DNA of 64,000 nt. Source: Butyricicoccus faecihominis. GTDB lineage: Bacteria > Bacillota > Clostridia > Oscillospirales > Butyricicoccaceae. Made by a program: the position numbers and the translations under genes. The notes under the pieces were generated by a model, which saw only the letters and a program-made list of their open reading frames with translations, ran no database searches and was not told the DNA's origin. The DNA is taken from positions 277,075 to 341,074 of the forward strand of contig NZ_JANGCE010000001.1 of the NCBI RefSeq assembly GCF_024462775.1, read 5' to 3'. Positions 51,962 to 61,668 of the stretch are shown one piece after another. Within the stretch, counting starts at the first letter, position 1. Each line of letters opens with the position of its first letter.

Positions 51962-53932
51962 ATGGCAATCATCCATGAACTATCCCCGCATTTGGCCGAC
52001 CTGATCGCGGCGGGCGAGGTCGTCGAACGGCCTGCGTCCGTTGCGAAAGAGCTGGTGGAAAACGCGATCGACGCGGGTGCGACGCGTATCACGGTGGAAA
52101 TCGAAAACGGCGGCATATCCTATCTGCGCATCGCGGATAACGGCTGCGGTATCGCGGCGGAGGACGCGCCCATCGCGTTTCGCCGCCACGCGACCAGTAA
52201 GCTGCGCACCGAGGAGGATCTGAACAAGATCGGCACGCTCGGTTTCCGTGGCGAAGCGCTGGCCGCTATTTCCTCCGTCACCCGCATCGATCTGTTTACC
52301 CGTCAGGCCGACGCGATCGCGGGCCTGCACCTGCATCTGGAAGCGGGCCAGATAAAGACGTGCGAAGAAGCGGGCTGCCCGGTGGGCACGACCATGGTTG
52401 TGCGCGATCTGTTTTATAATACGCCCGCGCGCATGAAATTTCTAAAAAAGGACTTTACCGAAGCGGGCTATATTCTCGGCGTTGTGCAGCACGCGGCGCT
52501 GTCGCATCCCGAGATCGGTTTCACCATGATCCGGGACGGCAAGCAGGTCTTTACGACCGATGGGCGCGGCAAGCTGATCGCGCCCGTGTTTGCTGTTTTC
52601 GGCAAGGAAATGACCGATAGCATGCTGCCCGTCCCCAAAACCGAGCACCAAAATATGACGGTGACCGGCTATATCGTCAAGCCTCATCTGGGGCGTCCCA
52701 ACCGGGGCATGCAGCATTTTTTCGTCAACGGCCGCTATGTCAAAAGCAAGCTGATGCAGGCTGCGATGGAAGAAGCGTACCGCAATGCCATGATCACGGG
52801 CAAGTACCCCTCCGGCGCGGTCTTTCTGGAATTGCCGCTGAATTCGGTCGACGTTAACGTGCATCCGGCTAAAACAGAGGTGAAATTTTCGCAGGAAAAG
52901 CCGGTGTTCGAGGCCGTCTATATCGCCTGCAAAAATGCGCTCGCGGCGGGCGATAATATCCCGCTCTTGACGCATCAGGAAAAACCGGCTCCCACGCCCG
53001 CGCCCCGGGAGGATAATCTTTCGGCCGCGCAGCAGCAGATCGCGGTTCCGGTTTCGCCACCCGCGACAGCGCATGAGGCGCTTCCGCGTGAGGAAAAAAA
53101 CGCGCCGCCGCCCATAGAAGACTTTTTTGTCGCCGTGCCGCCGCGCGCTGTGCGTCCTCAGCGGCCCATAGAAAGCGACACGGCCGCCGCGCCTATGCAG
53201 CCCTATCAATCCGCGCCCGGCTTTGCGCCGCGGCGCGTCGACCCGGCGCTGCTTCAGCCGCTGCGAGAGGAGGCGGAACCGGTACAGGCGCCGCCGGAGC
53301 AAGCGCTCGCCGCCATGCCGGCGGTACCCGCCGAAAAGCAGGAGCCGGCGGTTCAGACGATTACCGGCGGCGCGCGCGTGATCGGCGAGTGCTTCCACAC
53401 CTACTTGATTGCGGAGGACGCGGACGGACTGATTTTAATCGATAAACACGCCGCGCATGAGCGCATGCTGTTCAATAAGCTGCGCCGGGAGAGCGTTATC
53501 CCCTCACAAGAGCTATTGACGCCCGCCGTTGTCGAATTGACGGCCGAGCAGGCCGCCGTGCTGCGCGAGCAGCTCAACGAACTGCTGCAGGCCGGGTTTG
53601 ACGTGGATCCTTTTGGGGAAAATAGCTTTGCTGTTCGTTCTGCGCCCGCTTATCTGGATTTCGGCGATATCCCCGCGGTGATCAGCGAGCTGGCGGAAAA
53701 GACGCTGACCAGCCGCGCGCCCGTGCCCGACCGGCTAGACGATCTGATCCATATGGTCGCCTGCAAGGCCGCCATCAAAGCGGGCAAGGCGACTTCGCTG
53801 ACGGAATTGCAGGATCTGTGCGACCGGGTGCTGAGCGACGAGGACGTGCGTTCGTGCCCCCATGGCAGACCCACCACCGTACGACTGACCAAATACGAGC
53901 TGGACAAGCTGTTTAAGCGTGTCAACCAATAG
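51962..53932 (+). CDS. mutL: DNA mismatch repair protein MutL (endonuclease type)
   Basis: 656 residues. N-terminal GHKL ATPase (about 1-330): LIAAGEVVERPASVAKELVENAIDAGA, IADNGCGI, TLGFRGEALAAI. A Pro/Ala-rich linker (about 340-470) joins a C-terminal domain carrying the metal endonuclease motif DKHAAHERM (usual DQHAxxExxxE) and CPHGRPT near the end. There is no MutH, and such MutL proteins nick the new strand themselves. Confidence 0.96.
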   Translation: MAIIHELSPHLADLIAAGEVVERPASVAKELVENAIDAGATRITVEIENGGISYLRIADNGCGIAAEDAPIAFRRHATSKLRTEEDLNKIGTLGFRGEALAAISSVTRIDLFTRQADAIAGLHLHLEAGQIKTCEEAGCPVGTTMVVRDLFYNTPARMKFLKKDFTEAGYILGVVQHAALSHPEIGFTMIRDGKQVFTTDGRGKLIAPVFAVFGKEMTDSMLPVPKTEHQNMTVTGYIVKPHLGRPNRGMQHFFVNGRYVKSKLMQAAMEEAYRNAMITGKYPSGAVFLELPLNSVDVNVHPAKTEVKFSQEKPVFEAVYIACKNALAAGDNIPLLTHQEKPAPTPAPREDNLSAAQQQIAVPVSPPATAHEALPREEKNAPPPIEDFFVAVPPRAVRPQRPIESDTAAAPMQPYQSAPGFAPRRVDPALLQPLREEAEPVQAPPEQALAAMPAVPAEKQEPAVQTITGGARVIGECFHTYLIAEDADGLILIDKHAAHERMLFNKLRRESVIPSQELLTPAVVELTAEQAAVLREQLNELLQAGFDVDPFGENSFAVRSAPAYLDFGDIPAVISELAEKTLTSRAPVPDRLDDLIHMVACKAAIKAGKATSLTELQDLCDRVLSDEDVRSCPHGRPTTVRLTKYELDKLFKRVNQ

Positions 53933-53942
53933 GAGTGAACCG

Positions 53943-54884
53943 ATGGATAACCGCCTGATCTGCCTGTGCGGTCCAACGGCGAGCGGCAAAACTGCGCTTG
54001 CCGTTGCGCTTGCCAAAATGCTGGATACGGAAATTATATCGGCTGATTCGATGCAGGTGTACCGCTATCTCGATATCGGCACGGCCAAGCCCACGCTGGC
54101 CGAGCGCGAGGGCGTACCGCATCATCTGATCGACGTGTGCGAGCCGGATGAGAGCTTTTCCGTTGCACGCTATGTCGAGCTTGCGGACGGCGCCGCCGCC
54201 GATATCCTGCGCCGTGGCATGGTGCCGATCGTCGCGGGCGGAACCGGGCTTTATATGAACGCGCTGATCGAATGCGCCGCCTTTTCCGGCAACGAGACCG
54301 ACGAGGCCGTGCGCGAAAAATATCGCCTCATGGCGCGGGAGCAGGGGAACGACGCGGTGCATGCCTGTCTTGCGCGGGTCGACCCCGAAAGCGCGGGCAA
54401 CCTGCACCCCAATAATCTCAAACGCGTGATCCGCGCGCTCGAGGTGTACGAGCAGACCGGCATGACGATTGGCGAGTTGAATAGGAAAAATAAGCGGCCC
54501 GCGCCCAAATACGACGCGCTGATGATCGGCGTATGCCCGGCCGACCGGCAGGTGCTTTATGAACGCATCGACCGCCGCGTCGATCAGATGCTGGAACAGG
54601 GCCTGCTGGAAGAGACCCGCCGCCTTTTGGAGGCCGGCCGCCTGACCGGGACCGCCGCGCAGGCGATCGGCTACAAGGAATTAACGGCCTATTTGCACGG
54701 CGAAGCGACGCTCGCCGCATGCACCGAGCTACTCAAGCGCCGCAGCCGCAACTACGCGAAAAGACAGCTGACATGGCTGAAAAAGGATGACAGGATCCAC
54801 TGGATCTATTATAATAAAGGGGAAGAACTTCGCTTCCTCCTCCAAGAAACGACAAAATATCTGCAAAAACACGGTGTACAATGA
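53943..54884 (+). CDS. miaA: tRNA dimethylallyltransferase
   Basis: 313 residues. P-loop GPTASGKTALAVALA, DSMQVYRYLDIGTAKPT, HHLIDVCEPDESFSV, VAGGTGLYMNAL and the RNA-binding NLKRVIRALEV. Makes i6A37, which MiaB then methylthiolates. ATG at 53943 lies 11 bases after the mutL stop with AGGAGTG upstream; a longer start at 53919 would overlap mutL. Confidence 0.96.
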   Translation: MDNRLICLCGPTASGKTALAVALAKMLDTEIISADSMQVYRYLDIGTAKPTLAEREGVPHHLIDVCEPDESFSVARYVELADGAAADILRRGMVPIVAGGTGLYMNALIECAAFSGNETDEAVREKYRLMAREQGNDAVHACLARVDPESAGNLHPNNLKRVIRALEVYEQTGMTIGELNRKNKRPAPKYDALMIGVCPADRQVLYERIDRRVDQMLEQGLLEETRRLLEAGRLTGTAAQAIGYKELTAYLHGEATLAACTELLKRRSRNYAKRQLTWLKKDDRIHWIYYNKGEELRFLLQETTKYLQKHGVQ

Positions 54885-54886
54885 GA

Positions 54887-54906
54887 CCATAATTTGTAAA
54901 TTATGG
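54887..54906 (+). repeat. Palindrome abutting the hfq ribosome-binding site
   Basis: Nine-base perfect arms CCATAATTT (54887-54895) and AAATTATGG (54898-54906) around GT. The right arm's last two G are the first bases of the hfq Shine-Dalgarno GGAGGA. TACAAT (54877-54882) just upstream could be a -10, placing the palindrome at the start of an hfq transcript. Confidence 0.7.
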
Positions 54907-54916
54907 AGGAATTGTT

Positions 54917-55165
54917 GTGAGAAACGAAATCAACCTACAGGACAGAATGCTTTGCGCGGTGCGCCAGCAAGGCCAAAACGTGACCGTGTTCCTGACCAAC
55001 GGCTTTCAGATGCGGGGCGCCGTGCGCGGCTATGATAATTTCACCGTTATTCTGGAAAGCGACGGCAAGCAGCAGATGATCTATAAACATGCCATATCCA
55101 CCATTATTCCGCAGCATCGCGTGGATCTTTCCGGACACAGGGAGGAGAATGACGGCGCGGAATAA
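54917..55165 (+). CDS. hfq: RNA chaperone Hfq
   Basis: 82 residues from GTG, normal size. Sm-fold signature: [39 protein letters not shown] and the Sm2 motif [15 protein letters not shown]. The C-terminal tail is short ([15 protein letters not shown]). Forms hexameric rings that bind A-rich and U-rich RNA. The miaA-hfq order is the usual one. A palindrome covers the start of its ribosome-binding site. Confidence 0.97.
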   Translation: MRNEINLQDRMLCAVRQQGQNVTVFLTNGFQMRGAVRGYDNFTVILESDGKQQMIYKHAISTIIPQHRVDLSGHREENDGAE

Positions 55166-55186
55166 ATTACATAGCGAGGACAAGCC

Positions 55187-56455
55187 ATGGCGAAAAAGAC
55201 AAAAGCCAAACAAAAACAAAATCAAAGACAGGGCACAGGCGCAAGGCCGATCTTGATCGTCATTTCTGTGCTCTTAGTCGTTTATCTGGGCGCGCAAATC
55301 TATTCCGCCTTTTCCGGCTCGATCGAGACGGCCAGCGCGGTGCATATCACGGCGAACGACAGCTTTGCGGCGAACGGTTGGTTTTTCCGTACGGAAACCA
55401 CCGTGTCCGGCAGTGAAAGCTCCACGGTAAAGCACATCGTTTACAGTGGCGAGCGTGTGCAGCAGGACGCGGCGCTGGCCACCGTTTACGCGGACGAGCA
55501 GACGTTGTCCCTCAGCCGCGAGCTCGAAGAGGTCGAAGGCCAGATCGCCACGCTCGACGCCGCGCTACAAACCGCGGGCGACGGTTCGGACGCGGCCAAG
55601 CTCGACCAGTTGATCACGCTGAATCTACAGCAAATGACGGCGCTTCTCAAGTCCGGTTCGGGCACGACGCTCGCGCCCGCCGTGGAGTCTCTGCGCTCGC
55701 TCTCGCTCAAGCGCGACGCGGGCAATCTGGACGCCGCCACGGTTTCAGCGGAGCGCGACGCGTTGACAGGCGAGCAGCAAAGCCTGTCCCAGCAGGTCTC
55801 CGGACGCACCAATCAGATCACTTCGCCCGCCTCCGGCTATTTTTCCGAGATCGTGGACGGATATGAAAGCATCCTAAACCCCGATCAGCTCGAAAAAATG
55901 ACCGTGGAGGAGTTCCGGGATTTGACCGAGACCAAACCCGTGCGGGCTGACGACGCGCTTGGCAAGATCGTGCAGGGCTTTAGCTGGTATCTTGCCGCCG
56001 AGGTGCCTGTCGCGGAAGCCGACCGGCTGGCCAAGGCGGGCAGCGTGCGCGTCAATTTTACGCGCGCTTCGATCGAAACGGCGGCAACGGTATATGCCGT
56101 CAACAAGGAACGGGACGCGGAGACCGCGCTGATCGTTTTGGAGGGTAATGAGTTTAACAGCGAGATGGTTTCGATGCGTGACCAGCCGATCGATATCATC
56201 CTCGGCACCTACACCGGCTTGAAAGTGCCGAAGGAGGCCGCGCGCATGATGACCGATTCCGAAGGAAACAGCCGCCTCGGCGTATTCATCCTGAGCGGTT
56301 CGGTTACCAAATTTAAAAATATCACACCGCTTTTTGAGACAGATTCGTATTATGTCGTCGAACAGAGCGCGACCGACGCGAGCGCTCTGGTAGCGCAGGA
56401 TAAGATCATCGTGCGCGGTAAGGGCCTGCAAAATAATATGGTGGTGAACACATGA
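55187..56455 (+). CDS. HlyD-like membrane-fusion domain protein of the sepF cluster
   Basis: 422 residues. A basic, Lys/Gln-rich cytosolic N-terminus (1-22), one membrane helix (about 23-46), a lipoyl-like half (KHIVYSGERVQQDAALATVYA), a coiled-coil hairpin (about 105-205), a second lipoyl half (ITSPASGYFSEIVDG), and a C-terminal beta domain. HlyD-like proteins at this position before yggS and sepF are common in Clostridia; whether they serve export or cell division is not known. It overlaps yggS by 4 bases. Confidence 0.8.
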   Translation: MAKKTKAKQKQNQRQGTGARPILIVISVLLVVYLGAQIYSAFSGSIETASAVHITANDSFAANGWFFRTETTVSGSESSTVKHIVYSGERVQQDAALATVYADEQTLSLSRELEEVEGQIATLDAALQTAGDGSDAAKLDQLITLNLQQMTALLKSGSGTTLAPAVESLRSLSLKRDAGNLDAATVSAERDALTGEQQSLSQQVSGRTNQITSPASGYFSEIVDGYESILNPDQLEKMTVEEFRDLTETKPVRADDALGKIVQGFSWYLAAEVPVAEADRLAKAGSVRVNFTRASIETAATVYAVNKERDAETALIVLEGNEFNSEMVSMRDQPIDIILGTYTGLKVPKEAARMMTDSEGNSRLGVFILSGSVTKFKNITPLFETDSYYVVEQSATDASALVAQDKIIVRGKGLQNNMVVNT

Positions 56456-57171
56456 CACAAGAAGAGAGAATAACGCTGGCGGAAAGAATAAAGGACGTGC
56501 AGGCGCACGTTGCGCGCGCGGCCGTAGCCAGCGGCCGCCGCGCGGAGGATATCACCCTTGTCGCCGCGACCAAGATGAACGACGCGGACAGGGTGCGCGC
56601 CGCAATCGAGGCGGGCATTCGCGTATGCGGCGAAAACCGCGTGCAGGAGCTGACCGATAAATATGAACAAAACGCCTACGCGGGCGCTGATCTGCAATTT
56701 ATCGGCACGCTGCAGTCTAATAAAATCAAATATCTGATCGGCAAGGTATCTCTCATCCAGTCGGTCGGCTCCCTGAAGCTCGGGCAGGCGATCGCAAAAG
56801 AAGCTGCAAAAAAGGGGATCACGCAGGATATTTTGCTGGAAGTCAACATCGGCAGGGAGCAGGCAAAGAGCGGACTTATGCCCGAAATGCTCCCGGAAGC
56901 GCTCGATCAGCTGCGTTTGCTGCCCGCAATACGTATCCGCGGCCTGATGGCAATTCCGCCGATTGCAGATGAAACCACGAAAAATTTGCGCTATTTCAAC
57001 GAAATGCACCAGATATTTGTTGACATTTTGACGAAAAAATACGATAATGTAAATATGGATTATTTGTCTATGGGTATGACAAATGACTTTGAAACAGCGA
57101 TTTCATGCGGTTCCAACATGGTTCGGATCGGCACGGCGATTTTTGGCGCGCGTCCCTATCCCGTTCCCTAG
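56452..57171 (+). CDS. Pyridoxal-phosphate homeostasis protein (YggS/YlmE)
   Basis: 239 residues, alanine-racemase-like barrel without the second domain. PLP lysine in [59 protein letters not shown]. Binds PLP and buffers it. Sits before sepF as ylmE does in Bacillus. Confidence 0.95.
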   Translation: MTQEERITLAERIKDVQAHVARAAVASGRRAEDITLVAATKMNDADRVRAAIEAGIRVCGENRVQELTDKYEQNAYAGADLQFIGTLQSNKIKYLIGKVSLIQSVGSLKLGQAIAKEAAKKGITQDILLEVNIGREQAKSGLMPEMLPEALDQLRLLPAIRIRGLMAIPPIADETTKNLRYFNEMHQIFVDILTKKYDNVNMDYLSMGMTNDFETAISCGSNMVRIGTAIFGARPYPVP

Positions 57172-57197
57172 CCGCAAGTCATAAGGAGGAACTTTCT

Positions 57198-57659
57198 ATG
57201 GGTTCGATCAAGGGTTTTATTGATTGGGTCAAGGGGGAAGATGTCGAAGACGATTTTGACGAGCAGGTGCCCCGCCAGCGCGCGGAGGAACCCGCTATCT
57301 CGTCTTCGCCGTCCGCGTTCGACGCGCCCGAGACCACATCTTCCGTACGACGCAGCAATAAGGTCGTCAATATCAACGCGACAACGCAACTGGCTGTTGT
57401 GCTCGTTAAGCCCGACCGGTTTGAAAACGCCGCCGAGATTGCCGACCATCTCAAGGACAAGCGCACGGTTGTGCTCAACTTAGAGCAGACCAATAAGGAC
57501 GTTGCGCGTCGCTTGGTCGATTTCCTCAGCGGAGTGGCTTATGCCAATGAAGGTAAAATAAAAAAAGTTGCAAACAGCACATACATCATAACGCCGTATA
57601 ACGTCGATATCATGGGTGATCTGATCGATGAGCTGGAAAACAACGGCATGTACTTTTAA
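57198..57659 (+). CDS. sepF: Cell division protein SepF
   Basis: 153 residues. N-terminal amphipathic membrane-binding helix (MGSIKGFIDWVKGED), acidic/serine linker, then the SepF core (about 65-150; VVLVKPDRFENAAEIADHLK, RRLVDFLSGVAYANEGKIKKV). Anchors FtsZ filaments at the membrane. ATG at 57198 has AAGGAGGA upstream; an overlapping longer start within yggS is rejected. Confidence 0.95.
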   Translation: MGSIKGFIDWVKGEDVEDDFDEQVPRQRAEEPAISSSPSAFDAPETTSSVRRSNKVVNINATTQLAVVLVKPDRFENAAEIADHLKDKRTVVLNLEQTNKDVARRLVDFLSGVAYANEGKIKKVANSTYIITPYNVDIMGDLIDELENNGMYF

Positions 57660-57670
57660 GGCTGAATAAC

Positions 57671-57931
57671 GTGAATCATTTTGTAATTTATCTAGTTTCG
57701 TCCATCATCCGGTGTTTTGAGTTTATGTTCTTCGCGCGTGCGATCATGTCTTGGTTCTCTCAGGGCAGTAAGATTCAGGAGTTTCTTTATCTCATCACAG
57801 AGCCGGTCATTATGCCGTTTCGCGCCTTGTTTGATCGCTTACAGATCCTGCGCGGCTTTCCGCTGGACATACCGTTTTTTGCAGCGTTTTTAATGCTGGA
57901 GTTACTACAGGTTTTACTTTACAGCCTATAG
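57671..57931 (+). CDS. YggT/YlmG-family membrane protein
   Basis: 86 residues from GTG, two membrane segments. FVIYLVSSIIRCFEFMFFARAIMSWF is a family hallmark (seen in part), plus LYLITEPVIMPFRAL. Placed after sepF as in most Firmicutes, where it supports membrane protein or division-site organisation. Confidence 0.9.
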   Translation: MNHFVIYLVSSIIRCFEFMFFARAIMSWFSQGSKIQEFLYLITEPVIMPFRALFDRLQILRGFPLDIPFFAAFLMLELLQVLLYSL

Positions 57932-58049
57932 GTCTTTTCAGCGGGTATGCCGCAGCAAACTGACGAAACCATGGTTTCGGTTCGAGGTGGTCGGGTTCGC
58001 CCGGCCATTTTACCGTGTTTAACGGCAATATAGAAAGATAAGCAGAAAA

Positions 58050-58068
58050 GCGCCGGGCAAACCGGCGC
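58050..58068 (+). repeat. GC hairpin upstream of divIVA
   Basis: GCGCCGG (58050-58056) and CCGGCGC (58062-58068) with a 5-base loop, without a T-run. The 159-base gap 57932-58090, where many Firmicutes have ylmH, holds no credible gene. Confidence 0.5.
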
Positions 58069-58090
58069 GAAAGTACGGAGGAAAAACGAT

Positions 58091-58777
58091 ATGACGGTGC
58101 AGGAAATTCAGGAAATCGGTTTTGAAAAGGCGGTCTTCGGCGGCTATGATATGAAGTCGGTCGATACCTTTTTGGAGCGCGTGGCCGAGGAATTTGCCAC
58201 GATGCAGAAGGAAAACGCCGCGCTCAAGGCCAAAATGAAGGTTCTTGTCGATAAGATCGAGGAATACCGCGGCGTGGAGGACGGCATGCGCCGCGCGCTG
58301 ATGAGCGCGCAGAGCATTGCGCAGGAAACGGTCGACAAGGCCAAGGCGGAAGCGGAGCAGATCCTTGCCGCCGCCAAAAACGAAACGGAAAACAAGGTCA
58401 AGACCACGCAGGGCGAAATCGCGCTGGAGGAGCAGAAGCTGAAAACGGCGCGCAAATATACGTCGGACTTTATATATCGCGTTTCCGCGGTCTATCAGGC
58501 GCAGGCAAAGGCGCTGGCCGATCTGGCGAAGGCGGAAAAGCTTGTTCGCGAGCAAGCGCCCAAGTCCCCGGCGCAGCAACAGACCCAGCCGCTCGACCAG
58601 CAGGTGGGACAGCAGGTATCCAATATCATCGAGGATGAAACCGCTGAAAAGGGGGATGAGCCGGTCGCGGAAGCGACCCGCCGTATACCCATGCCGGATA
58701 GCGGCAGAACAGAAAAAAACTTTGATTTTGGCGAACTGAAATTTGGGAACGATTACGATCCCAAGGATGTTAAATAA
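58091..58777 (+). CDS. divIVA: DivIVA-family cell-division/polarity protein
   Basis: 228 residues. The lipid-binding N-terminal domain (EIQEIGFEKAVFGGYDMKSVDTFLERVAEEF) is shifted from the usual F-x-x-x-x-x-G-Y form but recognisable. A long coiled coil follows (about 35-160) with a Pro/Gln-rich region and an acidic tail. Marks curved membrane at poles and septa. Stop is 35 bases before ileS. Confidence 0.9.
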   Translation: MTVQEIQEIGFEKAVFGGYDMKSVDTFLERVAEEFATMQKENAALKAKMKVLVDKIEEYRGVEDGMRRALMSAQSIAQETVDKAKAEAEQILAAAKNETENKVKTTQGEIALEEQKLKTARKYTSDFIYRVSAVYQAQAKALADLAKAEKLVREQAPKSPAQQQTQPLDQQVGQQVSNIIEDETAEKGDEPVAEATRRIPMPDSGRTEKNFDFGELKFGNDYDPKDVK

Positions 58778-58812
58778 GGAAAGCCCAAACACGAAAGGAC
58801 GGACACGACGGT

Positions 58813-61602
58813 ATGTCGCAGGATTACAACCAGACGATCAATCTTCCCAAAACCGATTTTCCCATGCGCGCAGGTTTGCCAAAGCGCGAGCCTGATTTTC
58901 TGACAGGCTGGGAAAAGGACGATCTTTATCAGACACTGATGCAAAAGAACGAAGGCAAGCCGCTCTTTGTTCTGCACGACGGCCCTCCGTATGCCAACGG
59001 CAATCTGCATATGGGGCATGCGCTCAACAAGATTCTGAAGGATTTCATTGTGCGCTATAAAAATATGGCGGGCTTTCAGGCGCCCTATATCCCGGGCTGG
59101 GATACGCACGGCCTGCCGATCGAGCGGCAGGCGATCAAGGCCTACGGCATGGATCGGGACAAGGTGTCGACTGCGGAGTTCCGCTCTAAGTGCGAGGAAT
59201 TTGCACAGGCGCACGTCGATACGCAGCGCACGCAATTCAAGCGCCTCGGCGTAATCGGCGAGTGGGATCGCCCGTACCTGACGCTGACGCATGATTACGA
59301 GGCCAGCCAGATCGAGATTTTCGGCGAGATGGCGAAAAAGGGCTATATTTACAAGGGCCTAAAGCCCGTCTACTGGTGCCCGCACGATGAGACCGCGCTG
59401 GCCGAGGCTGAAATTGAATATCAGGACGAGCCGTGCTCGTCCATCTATGTAAAGTTCCATGTGACCGACGATAAGGGCAAGATCAGCCCGATTACCGGCG
59501 GTCTGGATCATGTATACTTCGTCATCTGGACAACGACGACTTGGACGTTGCCGGGCAACTTGGCAATCTCGGTCAATCCCGCGTTTGCGTATGATCTGGT
59601 GAAGGTTCCTTCCGGCGATATTTATGTGCTGGCCAAGGAACTGGCCGCCGCGGTCATGAAGGCGGCGGGGATCGATTCGTATGAGGTCGTCGGCACGCTG
59701 ATGGGCTCGGATTTAGAGATGATGCGCACCAAGCATCCGGTTATGGATCGCGAAAGCGTCATCCTCTGCGGCGACCATGTTACGCTTGACGCCGGTACCG
59801 GCTGCGTACACACCGCGCCCGGCTTTGGCGCGGACGACTTTGTCGTCTGTCAAAAGTACGACATTCCGATCATCGTCCCGGTCGACGGCAGAGGCATCAC
59901 AACAAAGGATGCGGGCAAGTATGCCGGTATGTACTACGAAAAGTCCACGCCCGTCATTTTGGAGGATCTCAAGGCTTGCCATGCGCTGCTGGCGATTGAA
60001 AACATCGTGCACAGCTATCCGCACTGCTGGCGCTGCAAGAACCCGATCATTTTCCGCGCGACCGAACAGTGGTTCTGCTCGATCGACGCGCTCAAGGACG
60101 ATGCGGTGAAGGCCTGCGCCGGTATCAAATGGATCCCTGCTTGGGGCGAGGAGCGCATGACCTCGATGATCCGCGAACGTTCGGATTGGTGTATTTCGCG
60201 CCAGCGCGTCTGGGGCGTACCGATTCCGATCTTTACCTGCAAAAAATGCGGTAAGCCGCTCGTAAGCGAGCAGACGATCCGCTTGGTTGCCGACCTGTTC
60301 CGCGAAAAGGGCTCGAACGCTTGGTTTGAACTGGACGCAAGCGAGATTCTGCCCGCCGATGTCACTTGCGAATGCGGCAGCCACGAGTTTGAAAAAGAAA
60401 CCGATACCATGGACGTTTGGTTCGATTCCGGCTCGTCTTGGCGCGCGGTGATTGAAAACCGCGAGGGCCAGCAGACCCCGGTGGACGTTTATCTCGAGGG
60501 CAACGACCAATACCGCGGCTGGTTCCAGTCCTCCATGCTCACCTCGATCGCAACACAGGGCAAGGCGCCCTACAAGACCGTCATCACACACGGCATGATC
60601 GTGGATGAAGAACGTCAGAAAATGTCCAAGTCGCTTGGCAACGGCATTGCGCCGGACGATATCCTGAACCAGTACGGCGCCGACGTCATGCGCCTTTGGG
60701 TCGCTTCCGCCGATTATCGGCAGGATATGCGCATTTCCAAGGACATGCTCAAGCACTTGTCGCAGAATTATCTGAAAATCCGCAATACGGCGCGTTATAT
60801 CCTCGGCAATCTCAGCGATTTTGATCCCGCAAAGGATCAGATCGCCTATGCGGATATGCCTGAACTGGATAAATGGGCGCTGATGAAGTTGAGCGAGCTT
60901 ACCGCTAAGGTGCGCGCCGGTTATGATGCGTATGAATTCCACACCGTCTTCCACGCGATTCATAACTTCTGTGTGGTGGATATGTCGAATTTCTATCTGG
61001 ATGTGATCAAAGATCGTCTGTACTGCGACGATACGACCGGCTTAAGCCGCCGTTCCGCGCAGACTGCGATGTACCTGATCCTCAACGCGCTGGTGCGTAT
61101 GCTCTCGCCGATCCTTTGCTTTACTGCGGATGAGATCTGGCAGGCTATGCCGCACGGCGAGGGAGACGATACCCGCAATGTCGCCTATAACGATATGCCT
61201 TCCGCCTGCGACGCCTATACGTTCGATGAGGCCGGCATGGCAAAGTGGAGCAAGCTTACCGCTTTCCGCGATGACGTGAACAAGGCGCTTGAGGGCGCGC
61301 GAAACGAAAAGGTAATCGGCAAGCCGCTAGAAGCCAGCGTCACGATTTACGCGTCTGAAGAAGACGCAAAGATGCTTAGCGGCTGCGGTCAGGATCTGGC
61401 CGATCTTTGCATCGTTTCCGAACTCAAAGTCGTTTCCGGCGAGGGCGAGGGGATGGCGAGCGAATACTTCCCGGGCCTGACGATTGCGGTTCAGCGGGCC
61501 GCTGGCGAAAAATGCCTGCGCTGCTGGAAACAATCCCACTCCGTCGGTACGGATGCCAAGCATCCGGCGCTGTGCGCGCGCTGCGCACAGGTCGTCGGCT
61601 GA
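58813..61602 (+). CDS. ileS: Isoleucyl-tRNA synthetase
   Basis: 929 residues, bacterial-type class I synthetase. NGNLHMGHALNK (HIGH motif with Met), editing-domain threonine-rich TTTTWTLPGNLA and GTGCVHTAPGFG, RQKMSKSLGNGI (KMSKS), and a C-terminal zinc finger CLRCW...CARCA. No T-box leader precedes it: only 35 bases separate it from divIVA, so it is read from an upstream promoter. Confidence 0.97.
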   Translation: MSQDYNQTINLPKTDFPMRAGLPKREPDFLTGWEKDDLYQTLMQKNEGKPLFVLHDGPPYANGNLHMGHALNKILKDFIVRYKNMAGFQAPYIPGWDTHGLPIERQAIKAYGMDRDKVSTAEFRSKCEEFAQAHVDTQRTQFKRLGVIGEWDRPYLTLTHDYEASQIEIFGEMAKKGYIYKGLKPVYWCPHDETALAEAEIEYQDEPCSSIYVKFHVTDDKGKISPITGGLDHVYFVIWTTTTWTLPGNLAISVNPAFAYDLVKVPSGDIYVLAKELAAAVMKAAGIDSYEVVGTLMGSDLEMMRTKHPVMDRESVILCGDHVTLDAGTGCVHTAPGFGADDFVVCQKYDIPIIVPVDGRGITTKDAGKYAGMYYEKSTPVILEDLKACHALLAIENIVHSYPHCWRCKNPIIFRATEQWFCSIDALKDDAVKACAGIKWIPAWGEERMTSMIRERSDWCISRQRVWGVPIPIFTCKKCGKPLVSEQTIRLVADLFREKGSNAWFELDASEILPADVTCECGSHEFEKETDTMDVWFDSGSSWRAVIENREGQQTPVDVYLEGNDQYRGWFQSSMLTSIATQGKAPYKTVITHGMIVDEERQKMSKSLGNGIAPDDILNQYGADVMRLWVASADYRQDMRISKDMLKHLSQNYLKIRNTARYILGNLSDFDPAKDQIAYADMPELDKWALMKLSELTAKVRAGYDAYEFHTVFHAIHNFCVVDMSNFYLDVIKDRLYCDDTTGLSRRSAQTAMYLILNALVRMLSPILCFTADEIWQAMPHGEGDDTRNVAYNDMPSACDAYTFDEAGMAKWSKLTAFRDDVNKALEGARNEKVIGKPLEASVTIYASEEDAKMLSGCGQDLADLCIVSELKVVSGEGEGMASEYFPGLTIAVQRAAGEKCLRCWKQSHSVGTDAKHPALCARCAQVVG

Positions 61603-61617
61603 AATGAAAAGGGGAAG

Positions 61618-61649
61618 GGGGAACAGAAATGTATCTGTTCCCCTTTTTT
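61618..61649 (+). terminator. Terminator after ileS
   Basis: A 9-bp perfect stem (61618-61626 with 61635-61643), 8-base loop and six T. lspA begins 20 bases later with its own Shine-Dalgarno (AAAAGGAG), so some read-through or a hidden promoter must serve lspA-rluD. Confidence 0.85.
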
Positions 61650-61668
61650 ACGAAAAGGAGTTTCATCT

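Noticed and set aside
57958..58015. tRNA-like stretch with GGTTCGA upstream of divIVA
   Set aside because: No acceptor stem or anticodon arm can be folded around it.
58778..58812. T-box leader before ileS
   Set aside because: Only 35 bases separate divIVA and ileS and the T-box signature is absent.
59713..60963. 416-residue open frame antisense to ileS
   Set aside because: Shadow of the synthetase frame; no independent support.
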